DNA from: Heligmosomoides polygyrus polygyrus
Taxonomy: Eukaryota; Nematoda; Chromadorea; Rhabditida; Heligmosomidae
Direction: 5' to 3'
Length of the DNA stretch: 64,000 nucleotides
Assembly (NCBI GenBank): GCA_947396885.1
Contig: OX377205.1
Span: forward strand, 51,692,676 to 51,756,675
A model generated the notes under the pieces. That model worked only from the letters and a program-made list of their open reading frames with translations, was not told the origin of the DNA and searched no databases. The number at the start of each line of letters is the position of its first letter. The stretch's first letter is position 1. The position numbers and the translations under genes were made by a program. Positions 45,201 to 53,430 of the stretch are shown here, piece by piece.

Positions 45201-48200
45201 CCCCCCCCCCAATACACCTCACAAACTGGTCCGCCAGTAGATTAGCCCTATCAAGGTCAGAAACGGCTCTAACTGCTCCCTTAATAAGAACGCCTGCCTG
45301 CTTTGTTTCTCTAAGCTTGCTATTTAGAAGACGGTAGAAACCTTGCTTTTTACCTAAGTTTATTATAAGCTTTTCTATTTGGTTATTGTACTTAGTGAGC
45401 TTTCGGGAAAATTTTTCGGAGAAATCTTCGTATTTTTTCCAGTCGTGAGAAGAATTTGACTTACAAGCGCTGTTGAAAAGACATGTTCTGTGATCTAGCA
45501 TATTCTGTAAGTAAGGCGGTAGAACGGAGCGATTTGCCTCTACTTTACCCCAAGGAACAAACATATCAATTGTGTGCGAGAGAATGGTTATAAACATTTC
45601 ATAGGCATCATTTACGGATGCCGTTTGTAGAAAAGATTCCCTCCACATTACGGACGAGAGATAGTTGCATGCTAGATCATAATCCACTTTGGAAAACAGC
45701 CTCCTGCAGATTTTCAATGGCTCGCCTGTGCGCACGTTTATCCTAAATGAGAAGCTGCAATGGTCGCTGTTTCCCACTGGAGGAAGAATTGCAATTCCGT
45801 TTAGAGTATCATTGTTGTTTGCCAGGAGAATGTCAAGAATGTTAGCGCCACGGGTCGGTTTTTTAATATGTTGTATGAAATTGTGACATCTGACAAAATC
45901 GATGAAGTTTTGGTAGCCTGTATTAATTCCACGGTTGTTCCAATTGATTTCCGGCATATTAAAGTCCCCGGTCAAAATTACTGTTTTTTCGCACGAGCTT
46001 AGGTCACTCAACGTCTTCACAAATTGATTCGTGAGAGAATTGATACAGGACGGTGCACGATATACCGCAATGTTTCGAAAACTGTCAAGAGAAGTGAAAA
46101 CATCAACTCACAAGAGCTCGTAGCCATAGCGAACACTTTCGGAGTAAACAGTTTCATATAAAAGCGTGTTTTTTATGAAAATAGCCACCCCTCCACCTTC
46201 ACGTTTGAATCTGTCGTAACGAAGTGCATTATATTCTTGACTAATACCGCCAAGTGCAGAGGCAATTGTGTGCTTTTTCTTGAGCCAGGTGTCACAGAAA
46301 ATATGTATAGGTATCAAAATTTCTACCAAGAGCTAGCTCTATATACTTGGCGTTCTTAGGCAACGATCTAACATTAGCATAAAAACACGACATATGTGGT
46401 GACATCGCTGACCGCCCAGCCAAGTCTAGTTTAAACGCTTAGCATTTGGCTGATCTTTTGCGACGGTCAGATCACTACGTCCAATTTGCTCCTCAGGCCC
46501 ACCGTATGGATGGGGCACCGAGAAGTTGGAAGAAGTGCTCATACCGCTGCGAAGAGATCGTTGCTCCTTCCTTCGATTTCTCTCGATCAAGGTGAGAGAT
46601 TCCCTAAAAAACACTCCCTGAGCCGGGAAGGACCGAAGTCGAGGTGCCCTCCTGAGAGCGAGAGTTTGATGAAACGTTGAAGGGAATACAATATTGAGCA
46701 AACGGTTCTTGCCCGGTATGGGCTTACCTAAACGATAAATTGCTATAGGATATGACTCTACGCCTAGAAAGGTTGGAGTTGGAAGAACATACGCTCGATC
46801 CAACTACGCTTTCGACCAAGTTTCGCCTCTAGGCCCTCAATTTTCGGCAGTGCTTTGAACAGTTTCCATACTACTACTGTATGCGGAGGAGGATAGTATT
46901 TTTGTCGTAAGTCATCTTTTCCGAAAATCGCCACACCTCGTGGCATAAAGCACGGCGACTGGAGGGAGACTGTCAGACGTAAGATTAGGCTTGACGAGCT
47001 GCAATAGGTTATAACACAACCCCAGACGAAGCAGTAGTGCTGTCGGCATTTTCTTGAGTGCTATTCAGGGATGTGAATGATACTCAGCAAGGCGTCAATC
47101 TGTAGCAGGCATACGTTTCTATGTGATCGACTTAGACTCTAGGAATGATTCCGTACCCAGCGTTGGTTGCCGGCGAAGCTGGCGATGGACGCTGGGTGAG
47201 TAAGGAATCCCATCTAGTTTGGGCTACGTTCCTAGCGTGGCCCATCATAGCTGAAGCCGGCAAGCCTGGCTTGGCCCGCACTCCCAGTGTCAGTCGCCGG
47301 CGAAGCCCGGGCGCTAACAGCTTAGCAGCTAACGTCAATTGGTCGGAGCAGTTCCGAACGATAATGGCTACATGTCGGTCGTGCCCGCCACGACTTCCAA
47401 TAGCATCTTCACCTATTAGGAGGTCCGAAAAGTTCTTAGCGCTTTGTGTTACTACTTTTCATTCGTCTATTATTGATTAAAAGTTCAACTTGCATTGCGC
47501 ATTAATGCTACTTTCTGTGCAGAATTTTTTGCTCTATCTGACTCAATAATTCATGTTTCAGCGTTGTTTTATATTTCTGTTCTTGAACGGCTTGTTGAAG
47601 CATGTCGAACGAGCAATTCCGAACGATATTTTTTTCAACTTCAAATTGAGACGATTCGTAACGGAGACAGCTCAGCAGATCGATCAAGTGTGGGGGCCTA
47701 ATAGTGTTGGAGAAAGCACCGTACGCCAGTGGTTCACTAAATTTCGGACTTGAGATTTCAACCTCGAAGATGACACCGTGGCGGTCGACCTAGAGCAATC
47801 CTGGACGACGAGTTGAAGAATTGGTGGAAGTTGAAGAATTTCGTGGATTTTGTCGAATCTCGACCAGCTAATTTTTTCGCTGATGGAATAATTCGACTAC
47901 TGCCCCTTTGGCAAAAGTGTTCTGATTCGAGCGGTGCTATATCGACTAAACCTAATAAGATTTGAGAAAGTTATGGCAGTTCAAAGTGAAGCACTAAAAA
48001 CGCTGAGAACGTTCTGAGTAACCTAATAGAAAGCCTCACTATGATCTAACCAGCGTCCGTCGCCAGCTTCGCCGGTGCCGTACGGCCGTGCGGCCCACCC
48101 CAGGCTTGCCGGCTTCGGCTATGGTGGGCAACGCTGGGAACGTAGCCCAAACCTAGCCTGGGATGCTTTCTCAGTTAGCGTCCGCGCCGGCTTCGCCGCT

Positions 48201-51200
48201 GCACGTGCGGGCGACGCCAGGCTTGCCGGCAACCAACACTGGGTAAGGAAGCATCCCTAGCGTCGACTGGTCGACTTTCCGTCGGCCGTCATAATCACCG
48301 AGCACCCATCTAGATCGATAAGGTCTTGAGAGAACCAATAGCTCCGCTCAAGCGATGGATATTATCGATCGACATTGATTGTCCGAGCGACTAATAGGAC
48401 CGACTGCCCGATCAAAACACCATCGCTCATCATTTTTGCTCTTGCTAATGTTTAGGGAGATGTTTGGGGAAGAAGTACATGCTAGCAAGAACGCGTAGGG
48501 AACGGAGCGATCTTGGAGTGAAGCAGAAGCGAATGGTGCGGCGCAGCGACGTCTTCCATCACAGATCATGGGGTCTGAGCCGTGCCGCGGCGCACGTGGC
48601 GACGTCTTCCGAAATCTCATCAAGTGGGTGTTCTTTGGTGTTCCCCCGGCAGTGAAAGCGTCGTGGTAGTGAACACCGGCGATCGTGGCTGCCTGCCACG
48701 CTACCATGTGTTTACGGTTGGCGGCGGCGGTACGACGAACGGCTGGGTGTAGCCTCAACTGTCACCATCAGCGAAATTGTCACCAGTCAGTGAGTTATGC
48801 CTCTCTGCTTTATATAATAGGATAGGATAGGTCTCGCTTAGGAATTCCATCTTAGGTTGAAGGATTCATATTGGGAATCAGGGTTTCACACTCTTCCACA
48901 CGACATAGGTCACTGTACGAACTTCCATGAGATGCTTAAGGCATTCCCTGCTGAGAATACCTATTCTTCCAATTTTGAAAAGTTATGGTAGTTCGGGGCG
49001 CGTGTAGAGCGCAATCGGAGGAGGCGCCGACTGTCGCGTGCACCCGATACCAGGGCCCTGGCTCGGATTTCCTGTCCAGGCCAACCAAGCCTGCCACCCC
49101 TCCGGGGTCGGTGAATGGTACCAGACGTGTCTGGGAAGGATAAAGCGCTGACTTGTTCATTGGCTGGCCACCGCAAGTCATTGTATGGCTAAATACGCAT
49201 TCACATCGCCTCCACGACATCCCGTAGAAGTAGAATGGGCTGGCGCATCCCAAAAGGGATAGAGTAACGCCGTCGTTTATTCTTCATTATTTTCATGGTA
49301 GTTCAAAGTGAAGCACTAAAGAGGCTGAGAGCTTTCCGGGCAACCTAGTAGAAACCCTCAGTGTGACCTAAGGGGCTACTCTGACTACTGCACTTCGAAA
49401 GGGCTCACATCGTAGCCCATCGTGAACAATGTACTTACAAGGAAAAACAGCTACTACAGAGGAGAGGAAATGAAGAAAAGGAAAATATTGGGTTCTTCGA
49501 TAATTACTATCGTTTCCTTCACATTTTTCATAGTGGGCCAAACTCTGGTGTTGAACCTCTATTTCTAATTTTTTCTTTTATTCTGATCTTAAAGGACTGA
49601 GGGCATTTCATTTTTGTTTTCGGTGATAGGTGGAATACTTGCTGCAATACGTGAAAGAAAGAGTGTACCAAAGAGACCTATCACCAAAAAAGTGACTCAA
49701 GAGTGTGAAGTGGATAGAATGCAAGGTGCCCTCAGGGGACTCCAATAGCCATTTCGCTCCTTTCGAGTTCACTACAGTCCCCGTGATCCACCACTAACTT
49801 GCACCACTTCATGTTTGGCGAGATATACTGCTGGCAGTTCTCCAGTGTAAAGGATGGTAGCAGCCATCAGTCAACACCTTTCTCTACCAAAACGATGATG
49901 CCTTGTGACAGCCGCAGCAGGGATTCCCATCACCCTTCGAAACTGAACCAACAGCTGACATCGACGTCTTCCTTATCCTTCATCATATTCTTTTTTGTTA
50001 GCGCTGCTCTACACACATCACAGCAAGGTAAGCACTAGAACTTCAGACGTGACGTGTTTCGCTGCATTAAACAGCAGGACTACAATAGGCCTCAGTTTAA
50101 GTGTTCCCATGCTTCCGCAGCGGGTTTCAATGGCAGAGCATATGCTCAAGGTCAAAATCTGTTTAAGAAGCGGCAAACTCGTTGATACCGCCGAGAGCCG
50201 AGTTATTAGACCCTCGAAGAGTTCCCTAAAGAGGAAGGCGATTGCAGGTACTTCGGTTCGATGTTGTGCCGAGTGGTGGGCGGCATCCAAGCAATCGGTC
50301 TCTTCATCGGCACGTTCTCGCTCTGCGCGATCGCCATCGACCGGTACTTCCGACTCGTGATCGCTCCAGGTTCGTGTAAATTCATTAGGTGATTTGGAAC
50401 GCTATTAGGTTCCGCAGCTCCGTTTCGAATGGAAGACAATTTCGAATGCGCGACAATTCCGACAGCACTTCAGAACCATTTCCTCAGTTTCGAATAAAGG
50501 ACTACACCAGCCCTCACGATCTTGGTATGACCGCTTTCAGGTAGCCCTTTGCGTAAGGTGAATGCGATTCGAATCACGGTGCTGCTTTGGGTGATCTCCA
50601 TTCTCGCCACACTACCCTACGTATACCACATGAAGATGAGGAAGTACCCGTCCATAAGTGAGTCGCATCGGGCGTGCACATCGCCCATCCTCTGCGCCGA
50701 GCGTTGCCTCTACAGATGTGTGCGGCGAATTCTGCACAGAAAAGTGGCCGAACGTCCACTCGAAGCGGATCTACACGCTGTTCGTGCTGGCCATCCAGTT
50801 CGTCATTCCGTTCACGATAATGACGATCTGCTACCAGGCGGTGAGTGGCACTCCACCCCCTCGAAAACGCAGACGTTCTCATTCGTCTTAGGTGTTCTCA
50901 TTTCTTCGACGACGGGCGAAATCTCGCCTCACCTCCATCGCTCAGCAAGCGAACCTCCTCTACGTGGTTGCAGCCACTGCCGGCAGCGACACGCAGCAGC
51001 ACAAGGAGCAGGTAACGAGATGGACATTGAAGGCGTGAACCGGACACAACACATCCCGTTCTTGCAGCAGAGTTCTTAATTCGAGTATTGTTCCTCTAGC
51101 ATCCTCGCCAGCATGCCCAAACCCTGAAAAGGATGACCTGAGGGGCCGCAGTCGTCCATGTGATGTGGTTTTTCTGTGCACGAATGAAGGGCATTTAAGC

Positions 51201-51924
51201 AGATGCGACAAAACTGACGACTGATCCGAAAGTAACGCGTTACGTGCGCAACTACGGCGCTCAGTGTTTCGTGACTGATGCTGCAAGTGCGGCGTAGCCT
51301 CTTCACGAGAGGGTCCCCGTAAACACCTCATAACAAGTGCTCGAAAAATACGTACTATAGTTATGCCGACTCCATTAAAAGATTTAAAATTCACACGTTC
51401 AGTCCGTTGTAGATGCCTTTTACTTCAGTTGACTCATCTCATCGAGCAAAAGAAACGAGTGATGCACCAACGACGCCGCGTGACATTGATTCTGGTGTCC
51501 ATGGTAGTGATCTTCGGCATCACTTCACTTCCGCACAACATCGTCAGTACTCTCATGGAGTTCACCGACAGTCGCGATCTGCTCGCCTACAACGGGAACG
51601 ACTACACATATCTCCTGAATCTCATCACCCACTTGTGAGCAATTTGATCTTTTCAGAAGCATCTTAGCTGAGGCTGCTTGTAATGAGTCACAATCTAACA
51701 CCCTCGCACCTTGCGGAGAAGTAGGAATTCTCCCGGTCGAGGACAGCAGCAAGACCCTGTGCCTTTTCAGCCTCGCCATGCTGTCCTGCGTCGCGAACCC
51801 GATGCTCTACGCGTTCCTGAATCCGGAGTTCCGCGAGCTGATTCTGAACGGCTTGGCCGGCTTCAAGTGGGCGCCGCGATTCGTCAGTCGAACATGGCAG
51901 CCTACGCAGACTACGGTAGTTTGA
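39314..51924 (+). CDS. Neuropeptide Y/F-type G-protein-coupled receptor (7 exons seen)
   Basis: Class A GPCR, expected in the plasma membrane as a peptide receptor. Exons: 39314-39439, 39496-39634, 50248-50369, 50541-50657, 50716-50840, 51429-51634, 51771-51924; all junctions are GT-AG and in frame. Exon 1 is TM1 with AGNLG; exon 2 is TM2 with NLAVSD; exon 3 is TM3 with the conserved Cys (SMLC) and AIDRY. Exon 4 is TM4 with LLWVISILATLP. Exon 5 is ECL2 with CGEFCTEKW, then TM5 with FVIPF. Exon 6 has a basic loop, then TM6 with FGITSLPHN. Exon 7 is TM7 with ANPMLYAFLNPEF. CxxxCTEKW and NPMLY point to NPY/NPF or nematode npr-type receptors; I cannot name the orthologue. The N-terminal exon is missing and the tail stops early at 51924, while the next frame is open to 52058. 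Intron 2 is 10.6 kb and full of mobile DNA. Confidence 0.9.
39752..40285. repeat. Intronic inverted repeat, left copy
   Basis: About 535 bp recurs inverted at 48278-48815. Both start with TTATATAAAGCAGAGAGGCAT and share a GC-rich stretch, CACCCACTTGATGAG, and a GAGCGGAGCT block. Apparent proteins in this region (SPRAPRHGSDPMICDGRRRC in both copies) come from the repeat. A run of 12 G lies just upstream at 39706-39717. Confidence 0.85.
40200..41905. repeat. Diverged tandem array with GATCGATATTATCGAT core
   Basis: At least eight diverged units share GGTGGGTGTTGCGTGATT, a following GGAAGGTCG-type block and an AT-rich TCGATATTATCGAT core. GGTGGGTGTT-like starts lie near 40250, 40396, 40590, 41262, 41422, 41538, 41647 and 41775, with spacing of roughly 110-190 bp where units are intact. 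A 460 bp non-array segment (40670-41130) interrupts it. Short frames read similar peptides (DIIDGLSDAI and DIIDNLSGAI) because the units keep the same phase. No host function is evident. Confidence 0.75.
40673..40985. repeat. Segment with direct-repeat partners at 42119 and 46835
   Basis: The part at 40673-40803 matches 42119-42252 (TTGGAAATTGTTTACTTTGA, TTTTCAGCGGTGGACCAG). The part at 40820-40985 matches 46835-46985 (CCATACTACTATATGCAGAG, AAAGCACGACGACTGG). Both matches are direct. The LINE (42254-46430) and the segment just beyond it therefore lie between repeat partners. Confidence 0.65.
42253..42300. repeat. (TAA)n microsatellite at the LINE 3' end
   Basis: About 15 AAT/TAA units. On the minus strand it follows GGCCGTAATAAATT, so it is the 3' tail of the LINE. 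A looser AAC-rich stretch lies at 42370-42395. Confidence 0.8.
42502..42951 (-). pseudogene. LINE RT C-terminal segment
   Basis: This segment corresponds to the region after the RT palm in CR1/jockey-type proteins. It has LFEKVQNSFTRK near its start and LDLHTLSSRRNINDVCSVFK in the middle, both typical of the conserved connection after the RT domain. It is separated from the RT frame (ending at 43129) by stops and a frame change. It ends at 42502, about 250 bp before the (TAA)n tail. Confidence 0.75.
43129..43990 (-). pseudogene. LINE reverse transcriptase domain
   Basis: The frame begins in a segment reading KDVFEV, which abuts the MITE insertion. It continues with SEIPNRWK, FVTPLLKK and NYRPVSITPLFSRVFE. 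CGIVYFDFLKAFNRVSH carries the first catalytic aspartate (motif A), SGIPQGSVSPILF is motif B, and KCAQFADDLKIY is the FADD catalytic centre. SPILF lacks the leucine usually found after GSV, suggesting a 3-base deletion. The catalytic residues survive, but the reading frame is broken on both sides and the element is dead. The order and motifs place it in the CR1/jockey group rather than RTE. Confidence 0.85.
44012..44215. mobile_element. 204 bp hAT-like MITE inside the LINE
   Basis: The ends are GGTACTTATGAAGC at 44012 and GCTTCACAAGTACC ending at 44215. About 60 bp of each arm pairs (GGCCCGTGGTGCCGTGGG and its complement). CATCCTTC lies directly outside both ends (44004-44011 and 44216-44223). 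Removing the element and one duplication joins the LINE frame exactly. The 8 bp duplication indicates an hAT-like origin. There is no coding capacity. Confidence 0.88.
44305..45212 (+). mobile_element. Internally deleted mariner M4 with G-run ends, 908 bp
   Basis: Inverted ends begin TTAGGGGGG on the left and TTGGGGGGG on the right, followed on both sides by GCAAAAGTAATGAGACA. TA lies outside each end (44303-44304 and 45213-45214). The G run is 9 long on the left and 15 on the right. The element is about 0.4 kb shorter than a complete mariner and has lost the transposase N-terminus. Confidence 0.85.
44330..45106 (+). pseudogene. Mariner transposase C-terminal half (M4)
   Basis: The open frame continues upstream through the LINE and MITE, but recognisable transposase begins only inside the mariner. 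KVLLFDNAAPHREQVT carries the second catalytic aspartate, PPYSLDIFPCDYRYY carries the third, and the C-terminus reads GIRKLAERWQQ. Between the two aspartates I count 32 residues, against 34 in canonical mariners. The N-terminal HTH pair and the first aspartate (TGDE-type motif) are missing. The long uninterrupted frame suggests a fairly young deletion derivative mobilised in trans. Confidence 0.78.
45215..46390 (-). pseudogene. LINE apurinic-like endonuclease domain
   Basis: Minus-strand remnants start near 46390 with FYANVRSLPKNAKYIELAL, the usual CR1/jockey endonuclease start. CDTWLKKK and YDRFKREGGGVAIFIKN follow, then a stop near 46108. The frame resumes at about 46060 with VILTGDFNMPEINW (catalytic GDFN), THGANILDIL-type and NSDHCSFSF motifs, the last with the catalytic S-D-H. 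It continues as linker to DLDRANLLADQFV, where mariner M4 interrupts it. In live elements this domain nicks target DNA. The internal stop and the insertion make it non-functional. Confidence 0.82.
46431..47155. repeat. Intronic repeat segment with partner at 40820
   Basis: The part at 46835-46985 is a direct copy of 40820-40985. I recognise nothing in the remainder, including the minus-strand frame at 46426-46803. Confidence 0.45.
47156..48243. mobile_element. TA-flanked inverted-repeat element, 1088 bp
   Basis: The ends are CCCAGCGTTGGTTGCCGGC at 47156 and the inverted CCCAGTGTTGGTTGCCGGC at 48243, one mismatch in 19. TA lies directly outside both ends (47154-47155 and 48244-48245). The GC-rich arms of about 180 bp are themselves palindromic (GCCGGCAAGCC and GGCTTGCCGGC). 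The centre contains the mariner remnant M5. TA targets suggest a Tc1/mariner-type origin, but no matching transposase is present. Confidence 0.7.
47416..47955 (+). pseudogene. Mariner N-terminal remnant, internally deleted (M5)
   Basis: The plus-strand frame from about 47600 reads SNEQFRTIFFNFKLRR and then ESTVRQWFTKFRT, the mariner N-terminal HTH region. After a stop it continues with DFNLEDD. A large deletion then joins directly to the far C-terminus: FVESRPANFFADGI and then LLPLWQKC near 47850-47925. The catalytic domain is entirely absent. TA lies outside TTAGG at 47416 and CCTAA at 47955, so the remnant is a 540 bp MITE-like derivative, although its terminal repeats match only weakly. 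Confidence 0.65.
48278..48815. repeat. Intronic inverted repeat, right copy
   Basis: Inverted partner of 39752-40285. Shared blocks include GCCTCTCTGCTTTATATAA at the outer end and GAGAGAACCAATAGCTCCGC at the inner end. The two copies face each other across about 8 kb of the same intron. Confidence 0.85.
48985..49375 (+). repeat. Dispersed repeat family A copy plus a short direct repeat
   Basis: 48985-49290 matches the family A copies at 38095 and 59560 (CAGGCCAACCAAGCCTGCC, TGTCTGGGAAGGATAAAGC, CTCCACGACATCCCGTAGA). The adjoining 49300-49375 (GTAGTTCAAAGTGAAGCACT onward) is a direct copy of 47973-48050, so the boundary of the family A copy may lie near 49295. Confidence 0.7.
49376..50247. 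other. Intron remainder before exon 3
   Basis: No repeat or exon recognised. The sequence ends in the exon 3 acceptor GATTGCAG. Confidence 0.5.
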
Positions 51925-52150
51925 CCTCCGCCGCGCCCTCGCGTGCTGATTCCACCAACTCTCGAACTCGTCCAGCTTTTGGGGTCGCGAGGAAATGCAT
52001 ACGTGCCTTGAGTAGCCATAGCTCCCTTACCATCAGCGACTGTTTCCGCCGATGTTGATATTAACCGAAACCGCCTTGCAGACAACGCCGCTGACGACTT
52101 AATAGAAATGATTGAAGACGTTTTCTTTAAGCCTCAAGTGGCTTTTACAA
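51925..52150 (+). other. Possible out-of-frame receptor tail and 3' flank
   Basis: From about 51885 the adjacent frame reads QSNMAAYADYGSLTSA and then RADSTNSRTRPAF, and stays open to 52058. This serine/arginine-rich composition would suit a GPCR cytoplasmic tail. The in-frame reading stops at 51924. A one-base difference near 51870-51885 would connect the two. Confidence 0.4.
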
Positions 52151-52614
52151 TATTTTGCTGCGATCAAAACTCTAGCCGCAGGCGGGACTCGAACCCGCAT
52201 CACCTGCTAAACATGCAGGAGCGTTCTACGCCATTACACCACCGGCGCCGTTTGGTCGAACGCAACTTCTGCACCTCATGGGACCAGTTAGGACTCAACT
52301 GTTTATCAAGATAAGCCGGACGTTGTAATTAGCATGAAACGAGCTAAGCAGATGGTCTCTATAGAAAACCCACTTGGGGCTTAAAGAAAATGACTTGGAT
52401 CATTCCTATCGGCCATCTGCTTAACTGGTTCTGATTTCTGCGGCCGGCTCATCCCGATACACACGTGAATGCTGATTAGTCCCATGAGGTGTGGATGTTG
52501 CGTGCGATAAACCGGCGCTGGTGGTATAATGACGTAGAGCATTAATGCCTTGTTAGTAAGTGGTGAGGGGTTCAAGTCCCGCCGGGCGCTGGAGCTTTCA
52601 TCGCAGCCAAACAT
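52151..52614. repeat. Inverted-repeat element with a tRNA-like block in each arm
   Basis: The left end (TATTTTGCTGCGATC, 52151) recurs inverted at the right end (about 52614). Each arm carries a tRNA-like block facing inward or outward as mirror images. On the minus strand, 52176-52249 has A box TGGTGTAATGG at 52231-52241 and B box GGTTCGAGTCC at 52185-52195. On the plus strand, 52513-52592 has A box TGGTATAATGA at 52522-52532 and B box GGTTCAAGTCC at 52569-52579. The left block has a plausible anticodon stem (CCTGC/GCAGG) with a 7-base loop, but the D arm is irregular, so neither is called as a tRNA gene. Confidence 0.7.
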
Positions 52615-53166
52615 AGCGGTTGCAGCATCAGACGTCGTCTGTACGTCTAACGGACATCTCGATATAGGCGCAGCCCTGGTGTGGCTCTTACAGGCAACTC
52701 TACACTACAAAAGAACGGCACCGCCATCATATGTTCAACCCTTCCCTGGGAATGTTCCTAACACAACGCTGACAAGCTTCCCCGTGTATGCATTTCCTCG
52801 AGACACACGTCACGCCAGTATTGCGCTGTTTGTCCGGTCGCGAACTTCGGACAACTGCTTCGACGTCGAAGTAGTAGTTCGGAGGAAACCTGTGCTCAGG
52901 CATCATCAGCACTTAGTGAACATCACCGAATGAGTTCTTAGTGGAATTCCTGCGTATGATGGCATGGTGTTTTAGTCGCTCTCTAGGACAATTCTTTTAG
53001 TGTTGCGGAGCGAAGCCCTCTCAGTCGGTCCTCGTAGCCATTTGAGGCGTCCGCGGCCTGCTGCCTTCATCCGATCATTTCAAAACTCTGGGAACGCTCT
53101 GTGATGCGATGCGGGCGAGTGGGATACCAAGCCGCAACTGCGACAACTACACTGTCAGATAGTAAC
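52615..53166. other. No gene recognised
   Basis: Short frames on both strands without motifs. This lies downstream of both host genes, which converge here. Confidence 0.45.
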
Positions 53167-53172
53167 TTTATT
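53167..53172 (-). promoter_or_regulatory. Candidate polyadenylation signal (AATAAA)
   Basis: TTTATT on the plus strand reads AATAAA on the minus strand, about 260 bases downstream of the minus-strand gene stop at 53431. Position and spacing suit the 3' end of that gene. Inference from the motif only. Confidence 0.5.
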
Positions 53173-53430
53173 CAGACACGAACAGAAATAGGGATGTCAG
53201 AGCCTGGAGGGAACAAAGGTTAGAAACAATAAGCCCTGTCCGGTGGTCCTTGAGCCGCTTGCACGCCAGCCTACGCCAACTTCCTCTTGGATTCCGCAGC
53301 ACTCTGAGGTGCAAGGACACAAGAACCCCGCCCGCCTGGGTAACACGGCTACGACGCGGGGGCCGAATCTTCCGCTAGCCACATAACCATAACAGATTAG
53401 ACTCAAACAAGTGTCTGAGCGTGGACAACC

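Larger units (their letters stand above)
42254..46430 (-). mobile_element. CR1/jockey-like LINE, split by a mariner and an hAT-like MITE
   Basis: Minus-strand order is endonuclease (46390 down to 45215), then linker, RT (about 44003 down to 43129), RT C-terminal segment (42951 to 42502), 3' UTR and a (TAA)n tail. Mariner M4 (44305-45212) and a 204 bp MITE (44012-44215) sit between endonuclease and RT. Removing both brings the coding segments back together, apart from a one-base shift at the mariner site. The element is 5'-truncated or its 5' region is unrecognised, and several frameshifts show it is inactive. Confidence 0.85.
39635..50247 (+). other. Giant intron 2 of the receptor gene
   Basis: Donor TG|GTGGGTTG at 39635 and acceptor GATTGCAG ending at 50247 join CAG TG to G TAC, giving QWYFG between TM2 and TM3. 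The other visible introns run from 56 to 588 nt, so this one is an outlier at 10613 nt. Almost all of it is repeat: inverted copies at its two sides, a tandem array, a split LINE, a mariner, MITEs and a TA-flanked element. It contains no other host exon that I recognise. Confidence 0.8.

Noticed and set aside
52176..52249. A possible tRNA-Asn-like gene (loop ATGTTTA, GTT anticodon)
   Set aside because: The D arm and acceptor pairing are irregular, position 37 is T, and it lies within an inverted-repeat element.
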